From Cryptomeria japonica (lineage: Eukaryota > Streptophyta > Pinopsida > Cupressales > Cupressaceae): a DNA stretch of 58,000 bases. Of the stretch, positions 56,241-58,000 are shown piece by piece. Location of the stretch: assembly GCF_030272615.1 (NCBI RefSeq), contig NC_081407.1:376772877-376830876 (forward strand). Direction: 5' to 3'. The number at the start of each line of letters is the position of its first letter. Within the stretch, counting starts at the first letter, position 1. The notes under the pieces were generated by a model, which was given only the letters and a program-made list of their open reading frames with translations, searched no databases and was not told the DNA's origin. A program made the translations under genes and the position numbers.

Positions 56241-58000
56241 GGGATAAAATTCTATTTTTTGAGTTTACTTTACATAGTTGTGTGCAATGCTTCATAATTA
56301 TCAGCTTCAAGTGAGTCAACTTGATTCACCTCCTTCAATGGCTCTTGTTGATAAGAATGAGGGTGCCCAAAAAAAAATTGTGAAGTTTAAACCGAACAAG
56401 GGTTATATCAAGATAAATGAAAACATCAATACTCAAGTGGCAGCCACAACATCAAGAGTGGCTCCTTTATCCAAATACTTTAGAAAAGAATTAACTCCTC
56501 TTTTTGAGTCTTTGCATAGTATAATGTCGAGGCTGATAAATGCTAACGTGTTGAAACTTCCTCCCATCAAGACAATTTTTACTTCTAAACCATTTCCATC
56601 CTATCATGATCCCAAAGCCTTTTGTCAATATCACCATCAACCTGGCCATGATACTGAGAAATTATGCTATACATTAAGGAGTAAGATTCAAGATTGCATT
56701 GATAATAATAATATATATGTAGCTGGCGTGAATAACAAGGGAAACAAATCCATAGCTCCATCTAATCAAAACCTCCAAATCTTCACCAATTCTTTGCCTT
56801 CTCACTCTACTAATGTTGTTGAGTTTGAGTCTCTTTCCTTTTCTCCCAATGACCTTGGTATGGAGTCTAATAATGTTGTGAATCTTATGGATATAACTAT
56901 ACCTCCTAAAGATCTATGCATTACTTTTTATCCTAGTGAGACTATTATTGTACCTGATGGCCCATTGTATATCACTGCGAAGATCAAAGACAAACTCTCA
57001 ATAGGAGTGCTAATTGATCCAATGTGTATGGTGAATGTGATTACTGAAGAATATCTTTATAATTTATAATTGCATCAAGTTACATATGATAAATTTGATG
57101 TTATGGTCAACGTGTATGATGGTTTCTCTTGCCTTACTATTGGTTCTATTACTCTCCCCATTGAGGTTGATACTAAGTGCTTAGATGTGACTTTTTCTAT
57201 CATTCATACATCGGATTAGTTTTGTGTGAAGTTGGGACATCCTTGGGTCTCTTCCATGAAATCCATTCCTTCTACAATCCATAAATGTTTGAAATTCCCT
57301 CATAATGGCACTGTCATAACAATTAATCATAGCTTTTACCAACCCACAAAAAAGCATGGTATTTTCACCCTTTATTACTTTTGGCCTCAACAAGTTGCAC
57401 CTCTTAATCCTCAAAGTGACATCCTTTTCTTATCTTATCAAAAGTGGAAAAATGAGATGATCATGTCCTTGAGTAAGCCTAGAGATCCTATACCTATGGA
57501 TATTCCCCCTCCCCATAATGGACCTGGTATTCTTCCTACTCCTTCTATTCCTCTTATATATACCTACATCTCACCTCCTACATCTGATGAAAGAAAATGC
57601 TTGGCATATTCTCTATCTTAACCTAGTAGGGCTTCTCCTATTCCTCCTCCTTTAAAGGAAGACAAGAAGCTTATGTCCATTGATCCTCAACCTTCACAAG
57701 TCTCGACTAAAACTAAAAGGAACCATTATGTGAGAGAACATTGACACAAACATCATGCTAAGGCTCGTGAAGTTTCTTCTGAAACCATTTCCTCCTCGAA
57801 GACACCAAATGTTGGCTTGATCCCATTTGTCCAACCTTTGCCTAACCCTAGGGAGGAAGTTCAACCTAAACCACCAAGATTAAAATTGCTTAGGAAAAAT
57901 AATGATTCATGTTGTTTTCGTGTTAGAGATCCTATTTTTATTAATCTAAATGATGATATGGATAATGATGTTGTTCATACCAACAATGTGCATTTTAATG
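56241..58000 (+). pseudogene. gag-pro: Ty3/gypsy gag 3' part and protease, continues past the window
   Basis: Continuation of the gag broken at 43056. The long frame 56278-57069 holds the end of the capsid, a basic linker and a degenerate zinc knuckle (CQYHHQPGHDTEKLCYTL), then an aspartic protease start, GVLIDPMCMVNVITEEYL, in which the usual D-S/P-G triad is altered. After TAA at 57067 the same family continues (GSITLPIEVDTKCLDVTFSI, KLGHPWVSSMKSIPSTIHKC). TAG, TAA and TGA codons at 57217, 57619 and 57742 break it. A Pro-rich linker leads toward RT beyond the window. The element is inactive at this locus. Confidence 0.82.

Overview
The window looks like nuclear DNA of a land plant with a very large, repeat-rich genome. 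A gymnosperm is my inference, from the old, deeply nested LTR elements and the absence of host genes. It is AT-rich and holds nested plant Ty1/copia and Ty3/gypsy retroelements, LTRs with 5-bp target duplications, tRNA-iMet-type primer sites and genes with plant-style short introns. I found no ordinary host gene, tRNA, rRNA or prokaryotic feature. Two runs of exactly 500 N (4256-4755 and 35756-36255) are scaffold gaps of nominal size.

Layout. 1-4255: decayed Ty3/gypsy leader and gag. 4756-9796: 3' ends of two Ty1/copia elements, the first (LTR 5907-6839) inserted in the reverse transcriptase of the second (LTR 8571-9796). 9848-22022: a complete minus-strand retroelement with very long LTRs (3.9 and 4.2 kb), primer site, polypurine tract, matching AAATA duplications and a 4.1-kb interior without recognisable pol, that is, a LARD-like non-autonomous element. 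22023-24084: AT-rich non-coding sequence. 24085-29894: a minus-strand copia-type element that lacks pol and instead carries a gag-like ORF and an unknown frame of about 1,068 codons. Its 5' LTR is cut by a minus-strand Ty3/gypsy element (3' LTR 29895-30843, pol 32745-35755). 36256-39219: a second unknown pseudogene split by a solo LTR with a CTTTC duplication. 40666 to the window end: a plus-strand Ty3/gypsy element whose gag is interrupted by a large DNA transposon.

The most interesting object is that DNA transposon, 43057-56236 (13,180 bp). It has about 31-bp terminal inverted repeats starting GGGTGAA and an ATTA duplication. It contains two intact spliced genes in convergent orientation: a five-exon, 934-aa DDD-type transposase on the minus strand, which resembles Sola-like transposases, and a three-exon, 565-aa gene of unknown function on the plus strand. 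It also has subterminal arrays of a quasi-palindromic TTCGAGCGAA motif at both ends, a 2.9-kb higher-order satellite made of perfect inverted repeats, and recent tandem repeats inside the transposase intron. Both genes are open through every exon while the surrounding gag is full of stops, so this insertion is young compared with its host element.

Two signals cut across elements. In-frame stops in the pol-less element are almost all TAG at likely former CAG codons, as expected from C-to-T decay at methylated CHG sites. Three copia LTR families share a C-rich-loop hairpin near the LTR end, with compensating changes in its stem.
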